The notes under the pieces are model-generated. The model was not told the DNA's origin and searched no databases. It saw only the letters and a list, made by a program, of their open reading frames with translations. Both the position numbers and the translations under genes were made by a program. A stretch of DNA of 64,000 nucleotides from CALJFL01 sp036961205. GTDB lineage: Bacteria > Pseudomonadota > Gammaproteobacteria > Pseudomonadales > Halieaceae. Position 1 is the stretch's first letter; every line of letters starts with the position of its first letter. Of this stretch, positions 41,561 to 50,791 are shown one piece after another. The DNA lies in assembly GCA_036961205.1 (NCBI GenBank), contig JBALVI010000001.1, positions 1,178,001 to 1,242,000 on the forward strand, read 5' to 3'.

Positions 41561-41638
41561 TAGCAAACGCATCAATAATCGCTCCGCCTCGTTGCGCTGG
41601 GTCTTGCCTACGCTCGACCTTTTGCGTGGGCGTTAACT
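41561..41638 (+). other. attC site
   Basis: Core GTTAACT at 41632-41638, preceded by TAATCGCTCCGCCTCGTTGCG and CGCTCGACC, the alternating GC-rich pattern often seen in attC. The left end lies near AGCAAACGC at 41562. Confidence 0.7.
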
Positions 41639-41657
41639 TTTTGGAGATAAGCTAATA

Positions 41658-41924
41658 ATGCTAGATAAAGTTGAGATTATACGAGAATACCTGAACGATG
41701 TTAAAACTCGCTGTACCTACAATGCAGCGGCCCAAGCGATAGGCGTTAAGCCAGCTGAGTTGAAAAAGCTGCTTGGTGATCGTACCCCAGAGAGTTCCTG
41801 GTTCGTAAACACAGGCGCTGGCGAACCAGTAGGCTACTCTGAGGAAGAAAAGCATCCCGAGCTTTACAGAACAAGCCGAATTATTAAGTCAGCAGAGGTT
41901 TTAACCAGAAACCTTGTTCTTTAG
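41658..41924 (+). CDS. Hypothetical array protein
   Basis: An 88-residue soluble protein starting shortly after an attC core. It contains VKTRCTYNAAAQAIGVKPAELKKLLG, which resembles a helix-turn-helix, followed by RTPESSWFVN. Similar hypotheticals are recalled from integron and mobile contexts. No function is assigned. Confidence 0.6.
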   Translation: MLDKVEIIREYLNDVKTRCTYNAAAQAIGVKPAELKKLLGDRTPESSWFVNTGAGEPVGYSEEEKHPELYRTSRIIKSAEVLTRNLVL

Positions 41925-42020
41925 TAAGTAGCAAGGCGTCGAATTTTTAACACTTCGTGGTCTAACCGCTGAAAGTGCTGCTTCTCAGACTGCTAGTTTG
42001 GCGCTGGGGCACCAAGCAGT

Positions 42021-42440
42021 ATGGAGATTGAATTGACGGTTACTGGTGAGTGTTTTTGCGGTGCTGTCGCTTATGAAGTAAATGGCGCTTTGCGCGATGC
42101 GAGGTCATGCCACTGTTCTCGTTGCCGTAAGGCTTTTAGCTCGCAAGCTTCAGCTTATGCGCTTGTTGATGCTGATGATTTCAACTGGCTGTCTGGTCAA
42201 AACCTTCTTACGTCCTACCTGAGTGAAGCCGGCTTCGGTCTTCAATTTTGTAGCAGATGTGGCTCGACACTTTGCGGTGTTTTTGATGACGCGATTCACG
42301 GCGTTACTCTGGGCTGCGTTAATGGTGATCCGCAGGTGGAGTTGGGTCGTCATATCTATGTTGGCTCAAAAGCCAGCTGGGAGGCTATTCCCGATGGTGT
42401 TCCACAGTATCTAGAGGGCGCGCCAGAGCAGGCTCAATAA
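42021..42440 (+). CDS. GFA-family (glutathione-dependent formaldehyde-activating-like) protein
   Basis: A 139-residue zinc protein. Ligands are in GECFCGAVAYE, SCHCSRCRK and FCSRCGSTL. Most GFA proteins are not true formaldehyde-glutathione enzymes, so only family membership is claimed. It is the last unit that clearly sits in the array; its right side has no convincing attC. Confidence 0.88.
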   Translation: MEIELTVTGECFCGAVAYEVNGALRDARSCHCSRCRKAFSSQASAYALVDADDFNWLSGQNLLTSYLSEAGFGLQFCSRCGSTLCGVFDDAIHGVTLGCVNGDPQVELGRHIYVGSKASWEAIPDGVPQYLEGAPEQAQ

Positions 42441-42610
42441 GCTACAGTGCAGTTCCTCTGATTCGAAACGTTAACAACATGCTTATACTAAAGGCATATG
42501 CGCCTTGAGAACTTTAAAGCGAGATTGAAGGTGAAATATAACCCGCGATCCCAGTCGAAACGAAGCCCCACCGTGCAAGACGGCCGGGCCAGCGCTCATT
42601 TTCATCTAAG

Positions 42611-43093
42611 ATGACGGCCGCTAAACTGATTTATAGAGAAGCTGGCCCGTCAGATCTGCCGCAATTGCTGAATCTGGAGCAGTTGGTGATTGAAGCAGAG
42701 AGACCCTTTAACGCCGCCATAAAACCTGGGAAAACATTCTATTACGACCTGAATCACTTACTATCCAGCGAAGATTCTTATCTTATCGTAGTGGAAAGTG
42801 AAGAATCCATTGTAGGGACGGGCTACGCTCAAATACGAAAGTCAAAAGCGGCCTTCAGGCATCAGATACACTCCTATCTGGGATTCATGTTTGTTTCTCC
42901 GGATTATCGCGGTCAAGGCATCAACCAGAAACTGATTGACCGGCTTATTACCTGGAGCAAGCGTAAGGGAGCTGAGGATTTTTACCTGGATGTCTATGCA
43001 GAGAATGAAGCTGCAATCCGGGCGTATAAAAAAGTGGGTTTCTCGTCATGTATGATCGAAATGAAGCTCAGCCTCGGCAGCGAGAGTGACTAA
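42611..43093 (+). CDS. GNAT-family N-acetyltransferase
   Basis: A 160-residue acetyltransferase. The acetyl-CoA motif is VSPDYRGQGINQKLIDRLI, with the C-terminal AIRAYKKVGF. The substrate is unknown. It overlaps the following UPF0060 gene by 8 nt. Confidence 0.85.
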   Translation: MTAAKLIYREAGPSDLPQLLNLEQLVIEAERPFNAAIKPGKTFYYDLNHLLSSEDSYLIVVESEESIVGTGYAQIRKSKAAFRHQIHSYLGFMFVSPDYRGQGINQKLIDRLITWSKRKGAEDFYLDVYAENEAAIRAYKKVGFSSCMIEMKLSLGSESD

Positions 43094-43463
43094 CGAGGCG
43101 GTGGACGTTGTTCACGATGAGGGAATAGTGTTGCCTGAACTGAAAACAGTAGGTCTTTTTCTGATCACCGCGTTAGCGGAGATTGTAGGTTGTTACCTGC
43201 CATATCTTTGGCTTCGTGAGGGTAAGTCCATCTTGCTCCTGGTGCCTGGTGCTTTGAGTCTGGCCGCCTTTGTGTGGTTGCTTTCCCTCCATCCAACCGC
43301 TGCGGGCCGCGTTTATGCAGCATATGGAGGGGTGTATATTTTTATGGCCATTTTGTGGCTATGGTCCGTGGATGGTATCCGCCCCACCGTATGGGACTTC
43401 GTAGGGGCTTCTGTCGCACTGCTTGGAATGGCAATTATCATGTTCGCACCACGTGCCACCTAG
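43086..43463 (+). CDS. ynfA: UPF0060 (YnfA) inner-membrane protein
   Basis: A 125-residue four-helix protein of the YnfA family (KTVGLFLITALAEIVGCYLPYLWLREGKS...). The frame opens at GTG 43086, giving an 18-residue polar N-terminal extension. TTG 43131 is an alternative that gives a family-length protein. Function unknown. Confidence 0.85.
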   Translation: MTNEAVDVVHDEGIVLPELKTVGLFLITALAEIVGCYLPYLWLREGKSILLLVPGALSLAAFVWLLSLHPTAAGRVYAAYGGVYIFMAILWLWSVDGIRPTVWDFVGASVALLGMAIIMFAPRAT

Positions 43464-43539
43464 CGGTAATGAAATGGCGGTCTGGTCAGACAATGTCATT
43501 ACCTAGATACTTCAAATCACCAGTCATGGAGCCGATACA

Positions 43540-43920
43540 GTGAATTTAAACCAGATTACCCTCCCCGTTAGCGACATGGCCGCGGCGGCGCGATTCTACC
43601 GTCGCCTGGGCTTTACCCAGATTGTGGACACTCCACACTATGCGCGGTTTGAGTGCCCCGATGGCGGTTCTACATTTTCGCTGTCCCTGGAGTCAGAGGC
43701 GTTTGCTAACGGCGCGGTAATCTATTTCGAACACGAACAGCTCGATCAGTGGGTTGCCGAGCTCACAGCCAAAGGCATACAGTTTGAGCAGGAACCTACA
43801 GACCAGAGTTATCTCTGGCGCGAGGCTGTACTTCGCGACCCTTCGGGGAATAAAGTGAAGTTGTACTGGGCGGGCGAGAACCGGCTCCATCCACCCTGGC
43901 GGGTAGAAATCAGGTCCTGA
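43540..43920 (+). CDS. VOC-fold (glyoxalase-like) protein 3
   Basis: A 126-residue VOC protein: ITLPVSDMAAAARFYRRLGF at the start and LRDPSGNKVKLYWAGENRLHPPWR at the end, the latter tail being typical of a glyoxalase/extradiol subgroup. It starts at GTG 43540. The ligand is unknown. Confidence 0.88.
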   Translation: MNLNQITLPVSDMAAAARFYRRLGFTQIVDTPHYARFECPDGGSTFSLSLESEAFANGAVIYFEHEQLDQWVAELTAKGIQFEQEPTDQSYLWREAVLRDPSGNKVKLYWAGENRLHPPWRVEIRS

Positions 43921-43953
43921 TAGATATGAAAAAAATTACGGGCATAAATCATG

Positions 43954-43977
43954 CGGGGCTCAGAGTCTTGAGCCCCG
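43954..43977 (+). other. Short GC-rich hairpin downstream of VOC gene 3
   Basis: Stem CGGGGCTCA (43954-43962) with TGAGCCCCG (43969-43977), loop GAGTCT. It lacks a T-run and may be a weak terminator or a pause site. Confidence 0.5.
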
Positions 43978-44074
43978 TGGTTACTCTGGATGACAATGTG
44001 ATCGAATTTCATTGCCCGGCCTGAGGCCGCGCGTTCTCGGTAGGTAAACATTAGAAGTAGGTCGGAGTCTGATC

Positions 44075-44317
44075 GTGAAGAAGCTCAAGAATGAGAAAGA
44101 ACTGGTGCGCAAGGCTATAGAGCTTGGTATGGCCTATGGCGAGGAGCGCGGTGTCGTTGAATTTGAACCTACCGATTCAGTGACCGCGCGTCTCGAATAT
44201 ATCTATCGACTACTGGTGCACGACAAAGTGATTCCGCCAATGCCAGAAATGCAGATATCGCAGAAATCCATCCGGCACAGGATGGCGATCTGGGCGTCGA
44301 AACATCCTGATAAGTGA
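44075..44317 (+). CDS. DUF5062-like small protein
   Basis: An 80-residue protein, start MKKLKNEKELVRKAIELGMAYGEERG, then YIYRLLVHDKVIPP. This resembles DUF5062, small helical proteins of gammaproteobacteria. The family call is tentative. Confidence 0.6.
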   Translation: MKKLKNEKELVRKAIELGMAYGEERGVVEFEPTDSVTARLEYIYRLLVHDKVIPPMPEMQISQKSIRHRMAIWASKHPDK

Positions 44318-44385
44318 GCGCGGGTTCGATTTAAACTGAACGGCCGAAACTAAAGATCGCGTTGCGTTTTGGCGAGGAGTAGCGA

Positions 44386-44787
44386 TTGTTGAGTAAAACC
44401 CGGTCTTGTGGTCTTCTCATCTTTGCCCTTTGTTGGTTTGCCGTCGCCATGCCCAGCGCGGCAGCGGAGTTTGCAGAGCAGGTTGATCCAGTAGAAGTCT
44501 CGCCCACACAATTCAAAATTGACTTTGAAAACGATCATGTACGTATTGTTAGCTATCACTTGCGGCCGGGGGAGAGGGACAACTGGCACACCCATCCGGC
44601 CAAAGTATCGGTGATTACCGGTGGCGGCTTATTACGTATTACCACCGGCGATGGGGAGTCTTTTGAGGTGACTGAAGAGGCAGGTACTGCCTCCTGGATG
44701 CCTGCCCTGGGTCGGCACTTTGCCGAGAATGTAGGCGATACCACGGTGAAAATTGTGCTGGTGGAAATCAAGTCGGCCGCAGACTAG
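44386..44787 (+). CDS. Secreted cupin-domain protein
   Basis: A 133-residue protein. TTG 44386 starts a signal peptide (LLIFALCWFAVAMPSAAA). The cupin metal motif reads GERDNWHTHPAKVSVITGG, and motif 2 ends in GRHFAENVG. Similar to the protein at 22556. Function unknown. Confidence 0.75.
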   Translation: MLSKTRSCGLLIFALCWFAVAMPSAAAEFAEQVDPVEVSPTQFKIDFENDHVRIVSYHLRPGERDNWHTHPAKVSVITGGGLLRITTGDGESFEVTEEAGTASWMPALGRHFAENVGDTTVKIVLVEIKSAAD

Positions 44788-44901
44788 GGGGTCGCTGCCA
44801 GGGGCTTGTGGGCGGTCTCAGAGCAGGGCAAACTAGAGTTCAGCGGTATCCGGTTAAAGCTTTAGCTTTAGTGTTTCAAAACCTTATAAAAGAGATCAAT
44901 A

Positions 44902-45060
44902 ATGAATAAAATCGTACTTATCATCCTCGCAATCCTGCTACCACCTCTGGCGGTGTTCCTGAAGAACGGTGCCGGTAAGGATCTACTTATCAATATCGTC
45001 CTGTGCCTGTTTTTCTACGTACCCGGAATCTTGCATGCCCTTTGGTTAGTCACCAAGTAA
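44902..45060 (+). CDS. YqaE/Pmp3-family membrane protein
   Basis: A 52-residue protein with two helices: MNKIVLIILAILLPPLAVFL and INIVLCLFFYVPGILHALW. This is the Pmp3/UPF0057 pattern, widely linked to membrane potential and salt stress. It is preceded by AAAAGAGATC. Confidence 0.85.
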   Translation: MNKIVLIILAILLPPLAVFLKNGAGKDLLINIVLCLFFYVPGILHALWLVTK

Positions 45061-45088
45061 CCACTTTTAGTAAAAGGAGCACCGGCTA

Positions 45089-45802
45089 ATGTCTGCTGCT
45101 GAAACGGTCAGTATTGCATCGCAATACAATGGCCCCGCGGCCTCTGGTAATGGCGGTTATAGCTGCGGTGTACTGGCGGTGATGTTGGGCGGTGCGGCTC
45201 AGGTGCGCTTGTATTCTCCGCCACCGCTGGATACGGAACTGACGGTCAGCTGTCATGATGACGGTCATCTGGAAATGCGTGACGGCGAGACTCTGGTGGG
45301 CAGTGCCTCGCCTACGGTATTGGAACTGGAAGTACCGCCGGCGCCGACCTTGGCACAGGCGCAGGCAGCCAGCGAGAGGTACATTGGTCATAGCCATCAC
45401 GCGTACCCATCTTGCTATGTCTGTGGCCCTCAGCGTCATCCTGACGATGGTCTGTGCCTATTCCCAGGTCCGGTTGATGACTGGAATTTATTGGCCTGCC
45501 CATGGCAACCTAGCGAAAATACGCTGGACGAGGCCGGCAACGTGCGCCCGGAGATTGTCTGGTCGGCGCTCGATTGCCCTGGATATTTTGCGGCGGCGGG
45601 CGAGAACCTGGAAGTGACTCTGCTGGGTGAACTTGTGGGTGAAATTTTTGCCGACGTTCCCGGCGACCGTCCGCTTGTGGTGTTTAGCTGGCCTCTTGGC
45701 AGGGAAGGTAGAAAGGCCTGGGGCGCTACGGCTATCGCTAATCAGGAAGGTGAGGTGTTGGCGGTATCACGATCGCTGTGGATTACGTTAAAGGACAAGT
45801 AG
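45089..45802 (+). CDS. Hotdog-fold thioesterase-like protein
   Basis: A 237-residue protein. The start SQYNGPAASGNGGYSCGVLA resembles acyl-CoA thioesterase/hotdog proteins, and the middle contains a Cys-containing SCYVCGPQRH segment. The end is compatible with a second hotdog half. Substrate unknown. Confidence 0.6.
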   Translation: MSAAETVSIASQYNGPAASGNGGYSCGVLAVMLGGAAQVRLYSPPPLDTELTVSCHDDGHLEMRDGETLVGSASPTVLELEVPPAPTLAQAQAASERYIGHSHHAYPSCYVCGPQRHPDDGLCLFPGPVDDWNLLACPWQPSENTLDEAGNVRPEIVWSALDCPGYFAAAGENLEVTLLGELVGEIFADVPGDRPLVVFSWPLGREGRKAWGATAIANQEGEVLAVSRSLWITLKDK

Positions 45803-45844
45803 TCTGCGGGTGCGTTTGTTTCACTTGAGTAATGAAGTGTCTAT

Positions 45845-46879
45845 ATGAAAACTGAATTCCTGGGTACCGAACTACCGATCATTCAGGCGCCAATGGCGGG
45901 TGTGCAGGGCCCCGAACTGGCAGCTGCTGTGTCCAATGCCGGCGGCCTTGGCTCATTGCCTTGCGCCATGATGAATGATGAGGCTCTGGAAGTCGCGCTG
46001 ACCAAGCTGCAGGCACTGACGAAAAAACCCTATAACGTAAACTTTTTTTGCCATCAACTAGCTGACCCGGATGTCGGGCAACTCAGGGCATGGTCAGAAA
46101 CACTGGCACCCTATTTCAAAGAGCTACAGCTTGCGCCACCTGCTGGCAATGGCTCGAGTTCTCGTGCGCCTTTCAACGAGACATCGCTGGCAGTGTTGGA
46201 GCGCTTTTGTCCCGCTGTCGTCAGCTTTCATTTTGGTCTGCCGGAAGCCGCTGCGGTGAAGGCGATACAGTCCTGGGGCGGTCGTGTGATTGCTACCGCT
46301 ACAACGCTGGCCGAGGCGCGCTGGCTGCAGGAACATGGTGCCGATGGCATTATCGCTCAAGGTCTCGAAGCCGGAGGGCATCGCGGCAGTTTCCTCACCG
46401 ATGATATGACCACACAAGTTAGTACCTTTGCGCTGGTGCCGCAAATCTGTGCGGCTGTAGACCTACCGGTGATTGCCGCAGGTGGTATTGCCACTGCGAC
46501 AGGTGTGTCAGCGGCACTCAAACTAGGTGCAGCTGCGGTGCAGGTTGGCACTGCGTTCTTACTCTGTGATGAGGCCGATACCAGTCCTTTGCATCGCGCT
46601 GCACTGAAGAGTGATGCCGCCAGACACACGGCGCTAACCAATGTTTTCACCGGACGTCCGGCCCGGGGTATTGTCAATCGTTTGATTCGCGAGGTGGGTC
46701 CTTTTGCGCAGACTGCTCCGGTGTTTCCGGCCGCAGCAATGGCCGTGTCAGCGCTACGTAGCGCTGCTGAGTCTCTTGGCTCCACCGATTTTACGCCACT
46801 GTGGAGCGGCCAGAATGCCAGTGCCTGTAGTGAGGTTCCGGCGGCAGTGCTATTGAGCCAATTGGCTGAAGGGCTCTAG
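45845..46879 (+). CDS. Nitronate monooxygenase-type flavin oxidoreductase
   Basis: A 344-residue TIM-barrel FMN protein. The start GTELPIIQAPMAGVQGPELAAAVSNAGGLGS, central QGLEAGGHRG and GGIATATGV are the nitronate monooxygenase/2-nitropropane dioxygenase signature. Its stop overlaps that of imuB by 4 nt on the other strand, so the two genes converge. Confidence 0.9.
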   Translation: MKTEFLGTELPIIQAPMAGVQGPELAAAVSNAGGLGSLPCAMMNDEALEVALTKLQALTKKPYNVNFFCHQLADPDVGQLRAWSETLAPYFKELQLAPPAGNGSSSRAPFNETSLAVLERFCPAVVSFHFGLPEAAAVKAIQSWGGRVIATATTLAEARWLQEHGADGIIAQGLEAGGHRGSFLTDDMTTQVSTFALVPQICAAVDLPVIAAGGIATATGVSAALKLGAAAVQVGTAFLLCDEADTSPLHRAALKSDAARHTALTNVFTGRPARGIVNRLIREVGPFAQTAPVFPAAAMAVSALRSAAESLGSTDFTPLWSGQNASACSEVPAAVLLSQLAEGL

Positions 46880-48315
46880 GCAAAGATTCCGTGAATGTGC
46901 CACTGCCTGGCCATTCTGTCCCGGAATATCCAGTAGTACTGACCGCTGACATCTTCCGCCACATAGTAATCCCGACTGACAGGATCAGCCCACCAGTTAT
47001 CCTCGATGCGTTCCGGGCCGTAAATGAGTCGCAGGGCGCCGTTCCAATAAAGCTGTGAGCCGCGCTGGTCCAGCCGTTGTGGTTTGGGCATTAACCAGAA
47101 AGGTCGCTGGGCACAGTCCGGAGCGATATCACCTTGGTCGCTCGAATCGCCGCTGCTTGCTCCAGAAAACTTGTGTACGGCGTATTCCGGCAGGTGTTCA
47201 TCGCGACAGCCGACCTTGGCGATAGCCTGCAGACCCAGACGGTTGCGCAGGCGATCCAGCAGGCTGTCCATCGGTTCCCGCTGAGAATTGGGGCAAAACA
47301 GATCAGCGCTCTCCAGTTGGTTGGGTTGTAGTTGCTCACAGTTCAGCATCAGGCCTTCCACGCCAACTTTTAACTGCTGACGCTCCATGTGGATACGAGT
47401 CAGGGCATACCAACTCTGCCAGTCGCTGTGACTGCTGGTGCTGCGCACTGTCATACTTTGCAGGCTGCGGTCTATGCCGATAAATTGCCAACATATCCCG
47501 CTGGTTCGAAGCTGGGTGTTACGCAGGAAGCGGCAGAGGGCTTGCAGTAGTAATTCCACTGCAGGTTGTAGTTCATCGTTGGCCTTGACCTCGTAGCCGA
47601 ACCAATAGGCATCACTGAAGGTGGCCGGTGGTTGATAGTCTGGCTGCAAATCCTCCCGCTTGCCCAATAGCTGTTGCAGGAAATGGGTAAAGGCTTGACC
47701 ACAGCGCCGCCCCAGCGCCTGAGTGGGCAGGTTCAGTAAATCGCCCAGGGTGTGTAAGCCGGCGCGGCGCAGGGAGTCGACTGTGCGAGAAAATTCATCC
47801 AGCAACTGGAGCGGGAGGGGTGCCAGCCGTTGCTCCAGTGACTGGTCAATTGCCATAGCGTCTGCCTCTGGCGCGAAAGACAATAGCCAGGCGGCTTTTG
47901 GAGTTGGTGCCAAACCGTATTGAGCGAAATACCCGCGGCTGCTGATACCTCCGGCAACTTCCGCCAGCAGCGCATCAAGACCTCGATAGAGGTTGAGACA
48001 GCTGCCAATTTCCAGTTGCAGGCAGTCTTCTCGCCAGGGGTGCAGGCTGGGACTGATGCTGTAGGCCCAACAGCACAGTTGTTGCAGGCAGCGCTGTTCA
48101 GCGGCAGTGTCTCGCTCCAGTAGTTGCACCGCCTGGGGCTCGGCTAATGCCCGCACTGTGGCGGTGCCCATGCCTTGCTCGATACCAAGAGTGGCAGCGC
48201 TGTCGTTGGCTCTCATTACCCGCTGCTGGGCAAGTACCACTATGGGTTGGTCTTCAGAGCGGTTCAGACACTGCAGGGGCAATTGGCTGAAGCGCAGGCA
48301 TAACCACAGGCTCAT
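46876..48315 (-). CDS. imuB: ImuB (inactive Y-family polymerase, SOS mutasome)
   Basis: A 479-residue DinB/UmuC-like protein lacking the catalytic acidic residues in the N-terminal LWLCLRFSQLPL region, as expected for ImuB. ImuB links ImuA and DnaE2 to the sliding clamp. A clamp-binding-type ADLF sequence is at residues 337-340 within QLESADLF. It has its own LexA box about 67 nt upstream of the start. Its neighbour on the 3' side is the convergent flavin oxidoreductase gene; dnaE2 follows only after about 17 kb. Confidence 0.93.
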   Translation of the reverse strand: MSLWLCLRFSQLPLQCLNRSEDQPIVVLAQQRVMRANDSAATLGIEQGMGTATVRALAEPQAVQLLERDTAAEQRCLQQLCCWAYSISPSLHPWREDCLQLEIGSCLNLYRGLDALLAEVAGGISSRGYFAQYGLAPTPKAAWLLSFAPEADAMAIDQSLEQRLAPLPLQLLDEFSRTVDSLRRAGLHTLGDLLNLPTQALGRRCGQAFTHFLQQLLGKREDLQPDYQPPATFSDAYWFGYEVKANDELQPAVELLLQALCRFLRNTQLRTSGICWQFIGIDRSLQSMTVRSTSSHSDWQSWYALTRIHMERQQLKVGVEGLMLNCEQLQPNQLESADLFCPNSQREPMDSLLDRLRNRLGLQAIAKVGCRDEHLPEYAVHKFSGASSGDSSDQGDIAPDCAQRPFWLMPKPQRLDQRGSQLYWNGALRLIYGPERIEDNWWADPVSRDYYVAEDVSGQYYWIFRDRMARQWHIHGIFA

Positions 48316-48381
48316 AGGTTATCCAGGCGCCACGAGCGTGGGCATGAAAAAGCAAAGGGCAGTAATGATAGTTTAAAAGTA

Positions 48382-48397
48382 CTGTACACATATACAG
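48382..48397. promoter_or_regulatory. LexA box at imuB
   Basis: CTGTACACATATACAG matches the LexA consensus CTG-N10-CAG. It is 67 nt from the imuB start and about 140 nt from the divergent DUF885 lipoprotein gene, so it could influence both. Confidence 0.9.
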
Positions 48398-48535
48398 TAT
48401 TATTGAAGTACTACCCATTGTCCATGAGATTAGTTCATGGTGGATATTGCCGCTCGCTTGCGCCATCATTCGCGCCCGCCTAGTGGGACCCTTGATTGCC
48501 CGGGCATCCTATTTTTTGCCTAACAGAGGTGCTAT

Positions 48536-50395
48536 ATGAATCGTACACCCAAACTACTGGCGCTATTGTGTGTTGGCGCTATGACGTTGACCGCCTGCTC
48601 TAGAGACGACGCAGCAAAAACACCCGCTACCGCCGAAACTGAATCTGCGGCAGTACCTGCGCTTCAGCAAACAGCGGCGGACGAATTCCGCGTCTTTCTC
48701 GATGAGAGCTATGCCGTCGATATGGCGCGCTACCCCTATACAGCCAGCTATCGGGGCGATAAATCTCAATACGATAAATGGAATTCTGCGGCTGAATCCT
48801 TCCTGCAGGAAACCCGTGAGATCAATGAGGCTCGGTTGGCGCAACTTGCCGCATTTGATCCGCAGAACCTTGAAGGCTCTATTGCTCTGTCCCGGGAACT
48901 GTATCAACTTAATCTTGAGCGCAATCTGTCCCGCGACGACTTTCGTCATCATCACGCGGTGATTCACCAGAAGAGTGGCCCCCATATCGGGGTGGTTAGT
49001 AATCTGATTAATATCCATCAGGTTACCGATGTCGCCGATGCCGAAGCCTATATCGGCCGCCTTAATAATGTAGGGACCTGGTTCGATCAACTCATCGAGC
49101 AAATGCGAATCCGGCAGCAAAAGAACTTCCTGTTGGCAGACTGGCAGTACCCGAAGATTATTGAGACCGCGCAGAATGTTATTACCGGTGCTCCCTACGA
49201 CGATTCCGGAAAGGATTCATCTCTTTGGGAAGACTTTCAAGGCAAGGTGGCTGCGCTGGAGCTTGAGCAATCAACGAGCGAGCAGCTATTGGCGGATGCC
49301 CGTAATGCTTTACTTACGGTTGTTAAGCCAGCATACCAGCGTTTGATTGCTGAGGTTCAGGTACAAGCTGCACTGGCCTCGGATGCTGATGGCGTTTGGA
49401 AGTTCGACAACGGTGATGCCTTTTATGCTGAGTTATTGCGCTGGTACACCACCACAGATTTGACCGCCGATGAAATTCACAATATTGGTTTGCGCGAGGT
49501 CGAGCGGATTCACCATGAGATGAAAGCGATAATGACGCGGGTGAAATTTGACGGTAGTCTCGCCGACTTTTTCCTGTTCATTCGCGAAGATCCACAGTTT
49601 TATTATCCGGATACAGAGGAGGGGCGAGAGGCCTATCTTGTCGAAGCTGTTCGCCTAATCGACGTAATGCGTGAACACCTGCCAGAGTATTTTGGCATCC
49701 TGCCCAAGGCCAAACTGAAAGTGAAACGGGTGGAAGCATTCCGCGAGCGCTCTTCCGGCACCGCCTTTTACCAGGGGCCACCGGCGGATGGCTCACGGCC
49801 AGGTATTTACTATGCGAATCTGTACCGGATGAGTGATATGCCAAAGTATAAAATGGAGGGTCTGGCCTACCACGAGGGCCTACCGGGGCACCATTTACAG
49901 CGCTCGATTGGGGCCGAGCTTGAAGGGGTGCCCGAATTCCAGAAGTACATCGGCTTTACCGCCTATTCTGAGGGCTGGGGTTTATATACCGAGCTTCTGG
50001 CCAAGGATATGGGCTTCTACACTGATCCCTACGCCGATTTTGGTCGTTTGAGCATGGAGTTGTGGCGGGCCTGTCGTTTGGTCGTTGATACCGGTATTCA
50101 CAGCATGCGTTGGACCCGCGAAGAAGCGATCGATTATCTGGTAGAGAACACGCCCAATGCCGTGTCCGAATCGACCAAGTCGATTGAGCGCTATATTGCC
50201 CAACCCGGGCAAGCGACTGCTTATATGATTGGCAAGATGAAAATTCTTGAACTGCGGGAAAAAGCCCGCGCTGAATTGGGCGAAGACTTCGATATACGCC
50301 ACTTCCACGACACAGTCCTCAAGGATGGAACGGTACCGCTGGACATGCTCGAGCGGAAAATTAACGCGATGATTGTCGAGGTGAAGGCCTCTTAG
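48536..50395 (+). CDS. DUF885-family lipoprotein (putative metallopeptidase)
   Basis: A 619-residue lipoprotein with lipobox LTAC (C21). DUF885 proteins carry the conserved HEGLPGHH metal motif, here near residue 448, preceded by a helical domain. A hydrolase role is likely but not demonstrated. It lies between imuA and imuB in divergent orientation to imuB. Confidence 0.85.
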   Translation: MNRTPKLLALLCVGAMTLTACSRDDAAKTPATAETESAAVPALQQTAADEFRVFLDESYAVDMARYPYTASYRGDKSQYDKWNSAAESFLQETREINEARLAQLAAFDPQNLEGSIALSRELYQLNLERNLSRDDFRHHHAVIHQKSGPHIGVVSNLINIHQVTDVADAEAYIGRLNNVGTWFDQLIEQMRIRQQKNFLLADWQYPKIIETAQNVITGAPYDDSGKDSSLWEDFQGKVAALELEQSTSEQLLADARNALLTVVKPAYQRLIAEVQVQAALASDADGVWKFDNGDAFYAELLRWYTTTDLTADEIHNIGLREVERIHHEMKAIMTRVKFDGSLADFFLFIREDPQFYYPDTEEGREAYLVEAVRLIDVMREHLPEYFGILPKAKLKVKRVEAFRERSSGTAFYQGPPADGSRPGIYYANLYRMSDMPKYKMEGLAYHEGLPGHHLQRSIGAELEGVPEFQKYIGFTAYSEGWGLYTELLAKDMGFYTDPYADFGRLSMELWRACRLVVDTGIHSMRWTREEAIDYLVENTPNAVSESTKSIERYIAQPGQATAYMIGKMKILELREKARAELGEDFDIRHFHDTVLKDGTVPLDMLERKINAMIVEVKAS

Positions 50396-50598
50396 ACGCC
50401 CGCGTTCTCCAGCAGGTAAGTAATTATCACTTTAATCAGAAAGCCCAGGATGCCCATGGCCAGGCCCACGTACAGAATTATCGTGCCGAACTTGCCGGCA
50501 TTGCTGCGCTTGGCCAGGTCCCAGACGATAAAAATCATAAATAGAATGAGTGCGCCTACGCCCAGAGTGACGCCGTAATCGGATAGCCACTTATCCAT
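50392..50598 (-). CDS. DUF2788-family two-helix membrane protein
   Basis: A 68-residue protein with two hydrophobic helices (about residues 10-27 and 40-62) separated by the AKRSNAGKFG loop that is typical of DUF2788. Its stop overlaps that of the DUF885 gene by 4 nt. Function unknown. Confidence 0.8.
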   Translation of the reverse strand: MDKWLSDYGVTLGVGALILFMIFIVWDLAKRSNAGKFGTIILYVGLAMGILGFLIKVIITYLLENAGV

Positions 50599-50791
50599 AT
50601 TGGCGTAAACTCAGGCCGTTGCTGCTGGTGTTGATGCGGCGGATTGCGGCCGGTAGTTGGCGGCACTGTGCTCGCTGCCGGCTCGAGATTTGAAAAGGCT
50701 GCACGGTGTCCTCAGGGGTATGCTTTAAAGCAACCAGTATAACCCTGAAACCACCTTTACGGCCTGCAGTTGGCAGGCCTGGCGATCGTTC

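Noticed and set aside
46071..46785. Several frames in nitronate monooxygenase on both strands
   Set aside because: They lie entirely within the oxidoreductase gene, which has a full family signature.
42441..46875. Extension of the cassette array up to imuB
   Set aside because: Genes there are denser, with coupled overlaps and GTG/TTG starts, and no convincing attC was seen; it looks like ordinary chromosome.
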